Of a stretch of 36,823 nt of DNA, positions 16,426 to 25,659 are shown in pieces. The DNA lies in assembly GCF_024305175.1 (NCBI RefSeq), contig NZ_JAMWYY010000029.1:1-36823 (forward strand). Reading direction: 5' to 3'. Both the position numbers and the translations under genes were made by a program. Within the stretch, counting starts at the first letter, position 1; each line of letters starts with the position of its first letter. A model generated the notes under the pieces. It ran no database searches. It saw nothing but the letters and a program-made list of their open reading frames with translations, and was not told the origin of the DNA. This DNA comes from Flavobacterium sp. (GTDB taxonomy: Bacteria > Bacteroidota > Bacteroidia > Flavobacteriales > Flavobacteriaceae).

Positions 16426-18709
16426 AATGGTAGCTGTCTTTTTATTTCAGGTATTTGTAGCTTACGGGCAGGAAGTAAAAAAGACATTACTATTTAAAAG
16501 CGGTAAAACTGCCGATATACTTAAAGAAGCTGAGACTGTCTTCGGGGTTTATTATTCTTATGCTGACAGCTTATTATCTGATAAGTATTTAGAACTAAAA
16601 GAAAATAAAATTACATTAACAGAGTTTCATTTAATCCTGTTAAAAGATAATAACCTTAGTGTAATTCATATTGATGATAATATGTATGCACTTATTGCTA
16701 AAGAGGAAGATAAGGCTTTAGTGTTATCAGAAATTGTAATTAACGGTTATTTGCTTAATACCATAATTAAAGACTGGAAGAAAACTACATTGTGCTCTTT
16801 TAACAGTGAAGTATTACCAGGAGTAAGTGATTTTGATGTCCTTAGGGCTTTTCAATACCTGCCGGGCGTAAAGAGCCCCAACCAAACATCAAGCGGATTG
16901 TATGTTAAAGGAGGAGGGCCCGATCAGAATTTACTTTTATGGAACAAAATAAAGATTTACCATCCCGGCCACTTATTTGGGATGATATCACCTGTAAACC
17001 CTCAAATAGTAGATGAGGCAGTAATGTACTCTGCCGTAATACCTGCAGAATTGGGCTCAAGAACTTCATCTGTTGTCGAGCTCAAGTCAAACAGTATAAG
17101 CACTGCTGATAAATCGTTTAATCTTGGTATTGATATGCTTCATGCCGATTTGTCACAAAAAACTCTTTTTTATAAAGACAAAATAGGTATTATATATTCA
17201 TTTAGAAAATCGTTAGCACCTTTCTTTACCACTCCCACTTATGAAAGTTATACCGAAAAAGTCTTTCAAAACTCTGGTTTTTCTCTTAATGACAAGCGAA
17301 ACAATTTTGATTTTTGGGATGGTGCAGTTGTAATAGATTATTCTATTACTGATAAAACTAAATTATCTTTTTCGTCTATATACATAGGGAATAATTTAGA
17401 CTTCGAAGGCCTCTCTTCACAGTCAGAAAAGCAGGGTCAAAAAATGGAAATCGAAAATTTTGGCTCCAGTATTCAGATATGCTCTGAATTAACTGGAAGA
17501 TTACATTTTTGTTCTGCAATTCAGCTTTCAGGTTATGATTTTTATTATAACCGGCGGGTTGATAAAGAAATCAGGACTGATACATTTTTAAAGGAGAATG
17601 AGGTGTTGGATATAACAGCAGATTTGTCTTTCAGATATAAGGCTTCAGACTTTGTGAGTTTTCATGCTGGATATCAGTTCTCCGGTTATTCTATAGCGCA
17701 TATGATACGCAATGACAATGAAAATTTCGGATTTACACTATCACAAAAAAATGAGAATATAATCTCTAACAGCACTACTGTTACGGCTGATATAAAGAAA
17801 AATGATTTTGAAATTCAGGCAGGCTCGCGGTTTACATTTAATGCATTGACGCCACTTTTGTTCGAGCCGCGATTTAATTTTACCTACATATTAAATGAGC
17901 ATTTACAAACATTTATTGTGTATGAAAGAAGAAGCCAGTTATTGCAGCAAATTAACGAAAATGCGGCCGGTGATATCAGTTTAGAGAATTACATTTGGGT
18001 GCTTTCAGATGATAGGTTAATCCCCGTTATACTTTCAGATCATTTTCATCTCGGGGCTTTGTATAAAAGAAACAAATTTGTATTTGATATTGACATTTAT
18101 TTTAAAAAGACAGATGGCATTACCAGCTTCTCTAATGGGGTTGTTTTTTCTTCTACTGATTTATCAGGAGGTTTAGCATCCTTGTCTAACGGATATAATA
18201 TCAGTAAGGGAATTGATTTGTCGTTACAGAAACAAATATCAAAATTTAAATTCTGGACAAGTTATTCTTTCTTAAACTCTAAAAATAAAATTAAAGGAGT
18301 TAATAATGATAACTACTTTAATTCTAATGGTAATATTGCACATTCTGTAAATGTAACCGCCAGTTATCAGTTCTCATCTTCTTTTATAACGCTTGGATGG
18401 TTTTGGAGCTCCGGCAAGCCCTATAGTGTACTGGCTGAAAATAATTCTCTGGTTTCGATAAATGACAGGAGGTTGGCAGATTTTCATTCTCTGGATTTTT
18501 CTTTGCTGCATACTATTGTAAATAATGATAATTACAACCTCAGAGCGGGTATTTCGCTAAACAATCTTTACAATAATAAAGTTGTTATTAACAAAGAAAT
18601 ATCGAGATTGTATGAAACGAGCATCGACCTTGCTAACCCAAGATATAAAATCTCAGATTATTATTCGTTAGGGTTTACTCCAAATGTATTTTTTAAGCTT
18701 TCAATTTAG
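16400..18709 (+). CDS. TonB-dependent outer-membrane receptor with N-terminal STN signalling domain
   Basis: The 769-residue product has a signal peptide (cleavage near AYG-QE, residue 23), an STN domain (about 27-95) that would contact FecR, a plug (about 115-225, with SDFDVLRAFQYLPGV and GLYVKGGGPDQNLLLW) and a C-terminal barrel. No carboxypeptidase-regulatory-like domain lies between STN and plug, unlike SusC-type receptors, and no SusD gene follows, so polysaccharide import is not indicated. I prefer the ATG at 16400, inside the end of fecR, because it supplies basic residues for the signal peptide; the ATG at 16427 is an alternative. As the last gene of the circuit it is the probable sensor of an outside ligand. 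The ligand could be an iron complex, a peptide or the upstream lipoprotein. Confidence 0.88.
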   Translation: MIRSFLKNKMVAVFLFQVFVAYGQEVKKTLLFKSGKTADILKEAETVFGVYYSYADSLLSDKYLELKENKITLTEFHLILLKDNNLSVIHIDDNMYALIAKEEDKALVLSEIVINGYLLNTIIKDWKKTTLCSFNSEVLPGVSDFDVLRAFQYLPGVKSPNQTSSGLYVKGGGPDQNLLLWNKIKIYHPGHLFGMISPVNPQIVDEAVMYSAVIPAELGSRTSSVVELKSNSISTADKSFNLGIDMLHADLSQKTLFYKDKIGIIYSFRKSLAPFFTTPTYESYTEKVFQNSGFSLNDKRNNFDFWDGAVVIDYSITDKTKLSFSSIYIGNNLDFEGLSSQSEKQGQKMEIENFGSSIQICSELTGRLHFCSAIQLSGYDFYYNRRVDKEIRTDTFLKENEVLDITADLSFRYKASDFVSFHAGYQFSGYSIAHMIRNDNENFGFTLSQKNENIISNSTTVTADIKKNDFEIQAGSRFTFNALTPLLFEPRFNFTYILNEHLQTFIVYERRSQLLQQINENAAGDISLENYIWVLSDDRLIPVILSDHFHLGALYKRNKFVFDIDIYFKKTDGITSFSNGVVFSSTDLSGGLASLSNGYNISKGIDLSLQKQISKFKFWTSYSFLNSKNKIKGVNNDNYFNSNGNIAHSVNVTASYQFSSSFITLGWFWSSGKPYSVLAENNSLVSINDRRLADFHSLDFSLLHTIVNNDNYNLRAGISLNNLYNNKVVINKEISRLYETSIDLANPRYKISDYYSLGFTPNVFFKLSI

Positions 18710-18835
18710 TCAGGTGCTTTTTACATCTGTAAATAAATGGGTTTTATGATTTACTGAATGTCGGTTTGTGCCGCTTAGGAACACAAAATTTGGTTATTAT
18801 TCCCTATTTTTGATTTTTAAAGCTAAAGGCACTTA

Positions 18836-19312
18836 ATGAAGAAGATAGCATTGCTTATACCACTTTTATTCTTACAATCCTGCCAATGGTTCGATGCCAA
18901 GGCTCCCGATAAAGAGGAGCTTTTGCAGCAGCGCCTTAATGAAATCAACTGGAATGAGGTGAGCAGCTATCCTTCTGTTGCAGAATGTAATGTTATTATT
19001 GATAAAGAACAGCGTAAAGAGTGCTTTTTTGAAACTATGGCAAGGCTGGTTCAGGAACGGCTGGATAACGACACTATTAGTATGCTGTACCCGGGGCTGG
19101 ATACCATTAAGGTGAAAGTAAAAGTATATGCAGACGCAAGGCTTGAGTTTGAGCCTGGCTTTGAAAAAGACAGCGTGCGTTATGATACTGTAGTTATTGA
19201 CAGTATCATTAAAAGCCGCCTGGTAAACTTCCCTCCTGTAGAGCCTGCCCAAAAAGAAGGCGTTCCTGTTACGACAGAGTTTATACTGCCGGTAGTACTT
19301 AATGTTAATTAG
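18836..19312 (+). CDS. Lipoprotein with TonB C-terminal-like domain
   Basis: The 158-residue product begins MKKIALLIPLLFLQSC with the lipidated Cys at 16. The body (about 40-158) has CNVIIDKEQRKECFFETMARLVQERL, then strand-rich VKVKVYADARLEFEPGF and the terminal block [24 protein letters not shown]. That last block is the pattern of TonB/energy-transducer C-terminal domains. No TonB transmembrane or Pro-rich linker is present, so it is not a functional energy transducer; such lipoproteins are common in Flavobacteriaceae and have unknown roles. Its 3' end overlaps the convergent membrane-protein gene by eight bases. Codon use returns here to that of the rest of the window, marking the right edge of the AT-rich block. 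Confidence 0.75.
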   Translation: MKKIALLIPLLFLQSCQWFDAKAPDKEELLQQRLNEINWNEVSSYPSVAECNVIIDKEQRKECFFETMARLVQERLDNDTISMLYPGLDTIKVKVKVYADARLEFEPGFEKDSVRYDTVVIDSIIKSRLVNFPPVEPAQKEGVPVTTEFILPVVLNVN

Positions 19313-20240
19313 GGCTTGATTTAAATCTGAAAACATAATAACTGCCTATGGTAACAGGCAATACTGTGTTTAAAAGCCATATTAAAGTTACAGTAAGTGC
19401 CACAATCCACTCATTAACGCCAAGGATCCCGAAAAAATAAACTGCCACACTGCCCTTAACGGCAAAATCAAGAAACTGGAAAGAAGGTAACGATGAACCC
19501 AATAAGTACGTACCTGCAATGGCGGCCATCAAAAGCGGATAGGAAAGATTAACATCAAAAGCTAAATACAAAAAAAAGTACTGGTGCATAAGAACGGTGT
19601 AGCGTAACAGCGCTAACAGTATATTCTTGCGGTGTACGCTTTTAGGCAGGCTGTTTATTTTTTCTCCCAGCTTACCGAATGAATATCCTTTCACAGTTAT
19701 ATTCCGGCTCATAAAAACGGTTAGAAAAAGCGCAACGATAACACCCAAAGTCAGTAACACTGCGTTGGTAGAAAAAACAGGATGTAAGCTGTTAAGTATA
19801 ACAAGCCCTGTTATTCCGCCCGCAACAGCAAACAAAAGCTGGATGCCATTACAAACCAGGTTCAGGAAAATAATGGTTTTAGTTTGTGCTTTGCTGTAAT
19901 ATAAAGCTTTTGCGGCATATTCGCCAATACCGTTTGGAGAGAATAGCGCTACGGTAACTGCAGCAAGCACTTCTTCTGTAGCTTTGGCTAATTGGGTTTG
20001 CCTTACAGTAGCTGCGAGGTTCTGCCATTTCAGTATTTCAATAAAGCGGTTTAAAAAGGTCAGTATTACTATTCCCGATAGTAAGCCTACAGGCTTTTTT
20101 TGTGTCAGCACAGTGGTAAACTGCTCCCAATCGGGACTATCCTCTCCGGTAAGGCGGTTGTAAATAAAATAAAATGCACCGCCCACTACCAAAATTTTGA
20201 TAATAACCGTAAGTAATTGTTTAGCTTTGCGTGACAGCAT
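19305..20240 (-). CDS. YbhN/UPF0104-type (LPG synthase transmembrane domain) membrane protein
   Basis: The 311-residue product has about eight hydrophobic helices and the family signature [23 protein letters not shown] (about residues 98-120). This corresponds to the flippase-like transmembrane domain of lysylphosphatidylglycerol synthase without the C-terminal aminoacyl-transfer domain. Proteins of this type are probable lipid-related membrane proteins; enzymatic lysyl transfer is not expected. It starts at ATG 20240, so its 5' end is packed against the divergent ruvC gene, and the region before ruvC must hold both promoters. Confidence 0.82.
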   Translation of the reverse strand: MLSRKAKQLLTVIIKILVVGGAFYFIYNRLTGEDSPDWEQFTTVLTQKKPVGLLSGIVILTFLNRFIEILKWQNLAATVRQTQLAKATEEVLAAVTVALFSPNGIGEYAAKALYYSKAQTKTIIFLNLVCNGIQLLFAVAGGITGLVILNSLHPVFSTNAVLLTLGVIVALFLTVFMSRNITVKGYSFGKLGEKINSLPKSVHRKNILLALLRYTVLMHQYFFLYLAFDVNLSYPLLMAAIAGTYLLGSSLPSFQFLDFAVKGSVAVYFFGILGVNEWIVALTVTLIWLLNTVLPVTIGSYYVFRFKSSPN

Positions 20241-20263
20241 GGCTGCAAAATAAAGAAATTAAA

Positions 20264-20851
20264 TTGGCACACGAGCGTATTATATTAGGAATTGACCCCG
20301 GCACTACCATTATGGGCTTTGGCCTTATAAAGGTGGAAAACAAAACCATGCGCTTTTTGCAGCTCAACGAACTACAGTTGGGCAAATATGATGACCATTA
20401 CGTAAAGCTGAAAGTAATTTTTGAACGCACCATAGAACTTATAGATACCCACCACCCGGACGAAATAGCAATTGAAGCGCCTTTTTTCGGGAAAAACGTT
20501 CAGAGTATGCTAAAGCTAGGCAGGGCACAAGGCGTGGCTATGGCGGCGGGGCTTTCGCGCCAGATACCCATAACCGAATATGAGCCTAAGAAGATAAAAA
20601 TGGCAATTACAGGTAACGGTAATGCCAGTAAAGAGCAGGTAGCGAAAATGCTGCAGCAATTACTGAATATAGGTGAGTTGCCTAAGAACCTTGATAGTAC
20701 TGACGGACTCGCCGCAGCAGTTTGCCATTTTTTCAATTCAGGAAAAAAAATTGCCGGTAAAAGCTATAGCGGCTGGGATGCTTTTATAAAGCAAAACGAA
20801 GGCAGGGTAGTAGCCCCTTCGGTAAAAGGCAGTTTAAAAAATGGAGGCTAA
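20264..20851 (+). CDS. ruvC: Crossover junction endodeoxyribonuclease RuvC
   Basis: RuvC cuts Holliday junctions in recombination and repair. The acidic active site is readable: Asp in GIDPGT (residue 11), Glu in AIEAPFF (near 68) and the pair in [12 protein letters not shown] (near 145-148). I place the start at a TTG codon, 20264, giving [13 protein letters not shown] and 195 residues, which matches homologues. The only earlier in-frame candidate is a GTG at 20231 that would add 11 unconserved residues and overlap the divergent gene. No in-frame ATG exists upstream of the conserved region. It overlaps hemW by 11 bases, so the two are coupled. Confidence 0.9.
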   Translation: MAHERIILGIDPGTTIMGFGLIKVENKTMRFLQLNELQLGKYDDHYVKLKVIFERTIELIDTHHPDEIAIEAPFFGKNVQSMLKLGRAQGVAMAAGLSRQIPITEYEPKKIKMAITGNGNASKEQVAKMLQQLLNIGELPKNLDSTDGLAAAVCHFFNSGKKIAGKSYSGWDAFIKQNEGRVVAPSVKGSLKNGG

Positions 20852-22013
20852 AAGCTCACATACACACACTAATACCGAAACTGCGGGTATTTATATCCAC
20901 ATACCGTTTTGCAGGCAGGCTTGCTATTATTGCGATTTCCATTTTTCCACCTCGCTTAAAAAACGGGAAGAAATGGTAGTGGCACTGGCTAAGGAAATAG
21001 CCCTGCGCAAAAGCGAATTGGGCACTGTTGCCATACAAACCATTTATTTTGGCGGTGGTACGCCTTCAGTACTTTCAGATGCAGAAATTATCTTTTTGAT
21101 CGATGCGGTGTATAGCTCTTTCAAAGTTACCGATGATCCTGAAATAACCCTTGAGGCCAACCCTGACGATTTATCTGCCGGGCGTATAAAAGCGCTTTCA
21201 ACAACACCCGTAAACAGGCTGAGTATTGGCATACAATCCTTTTATGAGGAAGACCTGCGGCTCATGAACCGGGCACACAACGCTGAGCAGGCGGCAGTTT
21301 GCATTGCAGAAGCCACTACATATTTTGACAACATTTCTATCGACCTTATTTACGGAATACCTGATATGAGTAATGAGCGCTGGCTTACCAACGTTGATAA
21401 GGCACTGTCTTTCGGCGTGCCGCACATATCCAGCTATGCCCTTACGGTAGAACCAAAAACGGCACTGCATACTTTTATAAAAAAAGGAATAATTGCACCG
21501 CCAAGTGACGAGGCGGCACAAAAGCAGTTCCTGCTGCTTGCCGACAGGCTGCAGGAAAACGGGTTTATACATTATGAACTTTCTAATTTCGGGAAACCGG
21601 GATTCTTTTCGCAAAACAATACGGCCTACTGGCTCGGTAAAAAATACCTGGGTATAGGCCCTTCGGCACACAGCTATGATGGCAGCACCCGTAGCTGGAA
21701 TATAGCCAACAATGCCTTATATCTGAAATCTGTAGAAAACGGTGAACTACCTTTAGAACGCGAAACCCTTAGCCGTAACGATAGGTATAATGAGTATGTA
21801 ATGACGGGGCTGCGCACCATTTGGGGTGTTTCTTTACAAAAGGTTGAAAAGGATTTTGGCGGCAACTATCATAAATACCTCTTACAACAGGCGGCGCCTT
21901 ACTTAAATGAGGAATTGCTGATAGTTGAAGATGATACCTTAAAAGCCACGCGCAAGGGTAAATTTCTTACCGATGGCATTGCCAGCGACCTGTTTTTCAT
22001 AAATTTGAAGTAG
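20841..22013 (+). CDS. hemW: HemW-like radical SAM heme chaperone
   Basis: The 390-residue protein has the radical-SAM cluster motif as Cys24, Cys28 and Cys31 (CRQACYYC) directly after YIHIPF. Further family blocks are [31 protein letters not shown] and the C-terminal [11 protein letters not shown]. HemW was long annotated as oxygen-independent coproporphyrinogen oxidase; proteins of this length with a CxxxCxxC but without the additional Cys of HemN are regarded as heme-trafficking chaperones. It begins inside the end of ruvC. Downstream genes follow at short distance, implying one transcription unit. Confidence 0.9.
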   Translation: MEAKSSHTHTNTETAGIYIHIPFCRQACYYCDFHFSTSLKKREEMVVALAKEIALRKSELGTVAIQTIYFGGGTPSVLSDAEIIFLIDAVYSSFKVTDDPEITLEANPDDLSAGRIKALSTTPVNRLSIGIQSFYEEDLRLMNRAHNAEQAAVCIAEATTYFDNISIDLIYGIPDMSNERWLTNVDKALSFGVPHISSYALTVEPKTALHTFIKKGIIAPPSDEAAQKQFLLLADRLQENGFIHYELSNFGKPGFFSQNNTAYWLGKKYLGIGPSAHSYDGSTRSWNIANNALYLKSVENGELPLERETLSRNDRYNEYVMTGLRTIWGVSLQKVEKDFGGNYHKYLLQQAAPYLNEELLIVEDDTLKATRKGKFLTDGIASDLFFINLK

Positions 22014-22033
22014 CAATATAATCCGGCAATTAC

Positions 22034-22798
22034 ATGACAGCAACTATATCCTGTAACGGTACATCTTTTACAGTTAACCTTTCAGAGCCTATAGATATTT
22101 CAATACCGCTTTCGGCAACAGAAAATAACCCTGTAGCTTGGTATATAGATAAGCCCGTAATAGAGCCTGTTAAAATGGGCGACTGGACAGGCAAAGTCAG
22201 CGAAGGGGCAACCACCAACTTTAATAATATCTTCTTTAACCCGCACGGGCACGGTACCCATACTGAATGTTTGGGACACATAACCAAAGATTTTTTCAGC
22301 ATAAATAATGCGCTTACAACATTCTTTTTTGTGGCAGAACTTGTTTCGGTATCGCCCGAACAGCAGGGAGAAGATCATGTTATAACCAAAATACAGATAG
22401 AGCAGGCGCTGAACGGCAAAGCACCTGAAGCGATTATAATCCGTACTTTGCCTAATGATGCAGCCAAGCTGCACAAAAACTACAGCCACACCAATCCGCC
22501 GTATCTTGAAGAGGCTGCTACGGATTATATAAGAAGTTTGGGAATAAAGCACCTTTTAATTGACCTGCCGAGCGTTGATAAGGAAAAAGATGAAGGAAGG
22601 CTGCTTGCCCATAAAGCATTCTGGAATGTAAAAGATGTTAATGACCTTAATGCCGATGCCCGGCATGATGCCACAATTACCGAAATGGTATTTATACCTG
22701 ATTCCGTTACAGATGGTACTTACCTGCTAAACCTGCAGATAGCCCCGTTTGTAAATGATGCCTCGCCAAGTAAACCTATTTTATACGCAATAGAATGA
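22034..22798 (+). CDS. Cyclase-family (kynurenine formamidase-like) metal hydrolase, divergent
   Basis: The 254-residue protein matches the cyclase superfamily by the metal-binding region NPHGHGTHTECLGH (residues 69-82). The family consensus is HxGTHxDxPxH; here Glu78 takes the place of Asp, Pro is absent, and the first His is shifted (His71 or His73). This looks like a consistent variant rather than decay, because the rest of the fold (YDL-type strands, LLIDLPSVD) is intact. No tryptophan-degradation genes are close, so formamidase activity is not implied. It starts 20 bases after hemW and overlaps the DUF4260 gene by four bases (ATGA). Confidence 0.8.
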   Translation: MTATISCNGTSFTVNLSEPIDISIPLSATENNPVAWYIDKPVIEPVKMGDWTGKVSEGATTNFNNIFFNPHGHGTHTECLGHITKDFFSINNALTTFFFVAELVSVSPEQQGEDHVITKIQIEQALNGKAPEAIIIRTLPNDAAKLHKNYSHTNPPYLEEAATDYIRSLGIKHLLIDLPSVDKEKDEGRLLAHKAFWNVKDVNDLNADARHDATITEMVFIPDSVTDGTYLLNLQIAPFVNDASPSKPILYAIE

Positions 22799-23157
22799 AA
22801 ACATTATTAAAACTTGAAGAATTAGCACTGTTCGGGCTGGGGATTTATCTTTTCAGTCGGCTCGATTTTGAGTGGTGGTGGTTTTTGGCTCTCATACTTA
22901 CCCCGGATATTGGTATGCTGGGTTATGCTTTTGGTAACAAAGCAGGCGCATGGGGTTATAACCTTTTTCATCATACAGGTGTAGCCATTGCCATATATTT
23001 AGCAGGGGTTTATCTCGATAATCAAATCGTTATGTTAACAGGCATAATACTGTTCTCCCATTCCCGAATGGACAGGTTTGCAGGTTATGGATTAAAATAC
23101 GAGCAGGGTTTTAAATTTACCCATTTAGGTAACCTGGATAAGCAGCCTGAAAAATAA
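22795..23157 (+). CDS. DUF4260 small membrane protein
   Basis: The 120-residue protein has three to four hydrophobic helices and the recognisable DUF4260 features WWWFLALILTPDIGMLGYAFG (about residues 27-47), YNLFHHTG (55-62) and a C-terminal SRMDRFAGYGLKY. The His pair and Asp residues inside or next to helices are conserved in the family, whose function is unknown. It is coupled to the cyclase gene by an ATGA overlap and followed six bases later by the YjbR-like gene, forming the tail of the ruvC-hemW unit. Confidence 0.85.
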   Translation: MKTLLKLEELALFGLGIYLFSRLDFEWWWFLALILTPDIGMLGYAFGNKAGAWGYNLFHHTGVAIAIYLAGVYLDNQIVMLTGIILFSHSRMDRFAGYGLKYEQGFKFTHLGNLDKQPEK

Positions 23158-23163
23158 TATATC

Positions 23164-23526
23164 ATGGATATACAAAACTTTTATGATTACTGCCTTTCCA
23201 TGAAAGGCGTTACAGAGCATTTTCCTTTTGATGAAGACACACTTGTTTTTAAGGTGGGCGGTAAAATGTTTGCGCTTACATCTTTAACAGGCTGGGAGAA
23301 TAATAACCCTTCGGTTAACCTGAAATGCGAACCCGAACGTGCACTTGAGCTTCGCGCCGAGTATGATGGTATTAACCCAGGCTACCACATGAGTAAGGTG
23401 CATTGGAATACTGTTACCGTAAACAGTGATGTACCGCCGGCTTTACTAAAAGAACTTATAAAACACTCCTATGATTTAATATTTGCCAGCCTTACTAAAA
23501 AGTTGCAGGCAGAAATTGGGAGCTGA
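23164..23526 (+). CDS. MmcQ/YjbR-family small protein
   Basis: The 120-residue cytoplasmic protein shows the YjbR layout: GVTEHFPFDEDTLVFKVGGKMFAL near residues 15-38, NLKCEPERALELR (52-64) and the final block GYHMSKVHWNTVTV followed by LIKHSYDLI. The family has a double-wing DNA-binding-like fold, but its biochemical role is not settled. It is the last gene of the ruvC-hemW-cyclase-DUF4260 run, and its stop lies one base from the stop of the convergent PAP2 gene. Confidence 0.88.
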   Translation: MDIQNFYDYCLSMKGVTEHFPFDEDTLVFKVGGKMFALTSLTGWENNNPSVNLKCEPERALELRAEYDGINPGYHMSKVHWNTVTVNSDVPPALLKELIKHSYDLIFASLTKKLQAEIGS

Positions 23527-23527
23527 T

Positions 23528-24391
23528 TTAAAATGTCCCTACAACACCTATTCTATTATTGCCAAAAGTAAGATTCCAGGATACTTTTTTCTTATCATCG
23601 GGCGTGTAGCTTTCTTTTGCCTTCAGGTACTTATCTATACTTTCCACTACAAGTACACTTAAACCCATGCCCACGCCAACATCAGAAAGCCAATGCGCGC
23701 CGTTCCACACTCTTGAAGCCGGTGTTATGAGCCCTACAGTATAAATGCCCGCCTTAACCCACGGATTTTTAAATTGCTTACTAATCGCATAAGCTGTCGT
23801 AAAGCTGAGCATGGCATGGCCGGATGGAAAGGAATGGTCTCCCGCATCACTTGAGAATGGGCTAAAATGGAATGGGCCACGCTCTTTATCAGGTCTCGAC
23901 CTTCCGGCTATGTTTTTTATGGCTGTTTGCATTATGCCCGAAGCGGCTGCTGACGAGAATAGGAGTACTCCGGTTTTCCTGAACTTTTCATTATTGCTGA
24001 TAACCCCGAAAAGATATACCGAGCCTGTAAAGGCATAATTATACCCCGGGCTTCCCATAGACCATCCTATATCGTTAAGCGTTTCGGGCATATCTTCTTT
24101 CTGCCTTCTCATAAAGCTGCTTGTTTCCCTGTCAGAAGCAAAAAGAATGGCACTCCCAGCAGCAAACCCACCAATGGTTGCCAGGTCATCTTTTTTCCAG
24201 CGCAAAGGACCGGTATATACATGTATAACGCCGCCACCCATATAAAATGCATCCTGTTTTAAACGTTGCCATACAGTAGTTTTTGTATTAATACTGTCGG
24301 CTGCTTTAATTGTGTCCTGTGCAGCTGCGCTAAAAACTGAAAAAAGCAGGGTTACCCCTGCTGTAATTGTTTTAAGTACATATCTGTTCAT
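23528..24391 (-). CDS. PAP2-family phosphatase, exported or membrane-associated
   Basis: The 287-residue product has a cleavable-looking signal peptide (MNRYVLKTITAGVTLLFSVFSAAAQ split near the Ala run). The three PAP2 motifs are in order: KNIAGRSRPD, HSFPSGHAM and SRVWNGAHWLSDVGVG. The catalytic His lies in PSGH and AHWLSD. PAP2 enzymes remove phosphate from lipids such as phosphatidate or undecaprenyl pyrophosphate. I chose Met at 24391 because the in-frame start at 24427 puts 12 extra residues before the signal peptide. The catalytic residues face the periplasm by prediction; the substrate is unknown. Confidence 0.88.
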   Translation of the reverse strand: MNRYVLKTITAGVTLLFSVFSAAAQDTIKAADSINTKTTVWQRLKQDAFYMGGGVIHVYTGPLRWKKDDLATIGGFAAGSAILFASDRETSSFMRRQKEDMPETLNDIGWSMGSPGYNYAFTGSVYLFGVISNNEKFRKTGVLLFSSAAASGIMQTAIKNIAGRSRPDKERGPFHFSPFSSDAGDHSFPSGHAMLSFTTAYAISKQFKNPWVKAGIYTVGLITPASRVWNGAHWLSDVGVGMGLSVLVVESIDKYLKAKESYTPDDKKKVSWNLTFGNNRIGVVGTF

Positions 24392-24442
24392 TATAAAAGT
24401 CTTTATCGTGTAGTAAATATACGACAAATACCTATATAGAAA

Positions 24443-25543
24443 TTACATTACGCTTTTCTGCTTTTCAGAAAAAGCATCCGCCTGCATTTGCAGCATCTCT
24501 TTTGCCTTATCTTTTTTGTAGTTGTATAATTCCCTGTCCTGTCTTATTTCGGCATACACATCGTCATAAATGCCTGCATCTGTAGTGCGCATCAGTTCAC
24601 GCTGGTAAGTGTTTTGCAGCAGGTTTGTTTTTAGGGCTGTTTCGGCATCTTCCAGTTTAAAGTCATATTCACTCTTAGGCGAAAGCAGCTTTGCAATTAT
24701 AGGAGATGTTTCTATAGCAAGAAACAGCAGCATTATAAAGAAAGATGGCAGGAAAGGGAGTTTGTTAAGTGCATTTATCCGTGCCATAAGTCCGTCAAAA
24801 TTATCTATAACGGGTTGTGTTTCGTCAATTTTTTTGTTCAGCCCGGCTTCAAGTGTGGCAGCTTCTTTTTCTTTAGCAGCTATTTTGGCAAGGTTGTTTT
24901 TGCGTAATGTGTCAAGCTGCGCCAATGCAGCATCGTGTTTTTCGCGCTTTTCTTTATAAACAGGCCCTTTGCCCAGCTTCATAGTGCCTTTTGTGCCTTC
25001 GGCTTCGGTAATATAGGTGCTGTACAGGCTGTTTACTTCTTTTTCCTTATAGGTAATTTCAGCTTTAAGGCTGTCTATGGCGGCTTTGTTGCGCGATAAA
25101 TCTCCGGCATAATAATCAGATACCTGCTTTTTATTTGCCATTGCCAGTTCGTTTTTTTCCTTCAGCAAAACGGTGTCAATTTCTTTCTGGAAAATTTTTA
25201 TTTCAAGCGGCTTAGAAATTACAATGGCAATAATAACCGCAAGGATAATACGCGGGGTAGCCTGCAGCAGTTCCTGGCCAAAACGTTCACGCTTCCGGAT
25301 TGTGGAAACAATAAACCTGTCGAGGTTAAAAATGAGCAGCCCCCACAGCAACCCGAAAAAGGCTGCGGTATAAACATTGTCAAAAACTGTATAGAGTGCA
25401 TAAGAGGCGGCAAGCCATGCCATTAATGCCGTAAAGAAAACAGTGGCGCCAATACCGGCATATTTGTTTTGTTCTCCGTTAGAGCAGCCTTCAATAATGG
25501 CTTTATCGGCCCCGGAGCAGGTAATAAAAAAACGCTTAAGCAT
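24443..25543 (-). CDS. DUF4407 membrane protein with coiled coil
   Basis: The 366-residue protein has two closely spaced helices near the N-terminus (about 32-75), a third near residues 90-110, a long charged coiled-coil segment (about 120-260) and a fourth helix near 265-290 (PFLPSFFIMLLFLAIETSPII), then a charged C-terminal tail. This arrangement and the opening FFITCSGADKAIIEGCSNGEQNKYAGIG are those of DUF4407, common in Bacteroidota and of unknown role. The coiled coil is predicted to lie on the periplasmic side. A -7-like box is present just upstream. It is probably a single-gene unit. Confidence 0.85.
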   Translation of the reverse strand: MLKRFFITCSGADKAIIEGCSNGEQNKYAGIGATVFFTALMAWLAASYALYTVFDNVYTAAFFGLLWGLLIFNLDRFIVSTIRKRERFGQELLQATPRIILAVIIAIVISKPLEIKIFQKEIDTVLLKEKNELAMANKKQVSDYYAGDLSRNKAAIDSLKAEITYKEKEVNSLYSTYITEAEGTKGTMKLGKGPVYKEKREKHDAALAQLDTLRKNNLAKIAAKEKEAATLEAGLNKKIDETQPVIDNFDGLMARINALNKLPFLPSFFIMLLFLAIETSPIIAKLLSPKSEYDFKLEDAETALKTNLLQNTYQRELMRTTDAGIYDDVYAEIRQDRELYNYKKDKAKEMLQMQADAFSEKQKSVM

Positions 25544-25571
25544 GATGATTGATTTTGATTGATGATTACCA

Positions 25572-25579
25572 CAAATATA
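25572..25579 (-). promoter_or_regulatory. Possible -7 box of the DUF4407 gene
   Basis: On the minus strand TATATTTG fits TAnnTTTG, with a predicted transcription start about 20 bases before the ATG at 25543. No TTG is found at the expected -33 distance, so this is tentative. Confidence 0.35.
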
Positions 25580-25628
25580 ACGCGTTTTTGCTGCTGATGT
25601 TGTAATTGTTTGATATAATCACATTTAA

Positions 25629-25655
25629 CAAAAAATCCGCCACAATGGGCGGATT
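25629..25655 (-). terminator. Terminator of the blaI-M56 operon
   Basis: On the minus strand AATCCGCC pairs perfectly with GGCGGATT across six bases and runs into TTTTTT. It starts a few bases after the stop of the M56 gene. Confidence 0.88.
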
Positions 25656-25659
25656 AGTT

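Noticed and set aside
13581..18720. An integrative element with attachment sites at tRNA-Asp
   Set aside because: No integrase gene and no repeat of the tRNA 3' end near 18.7 kb was found, so only compositional difference supports transfer.
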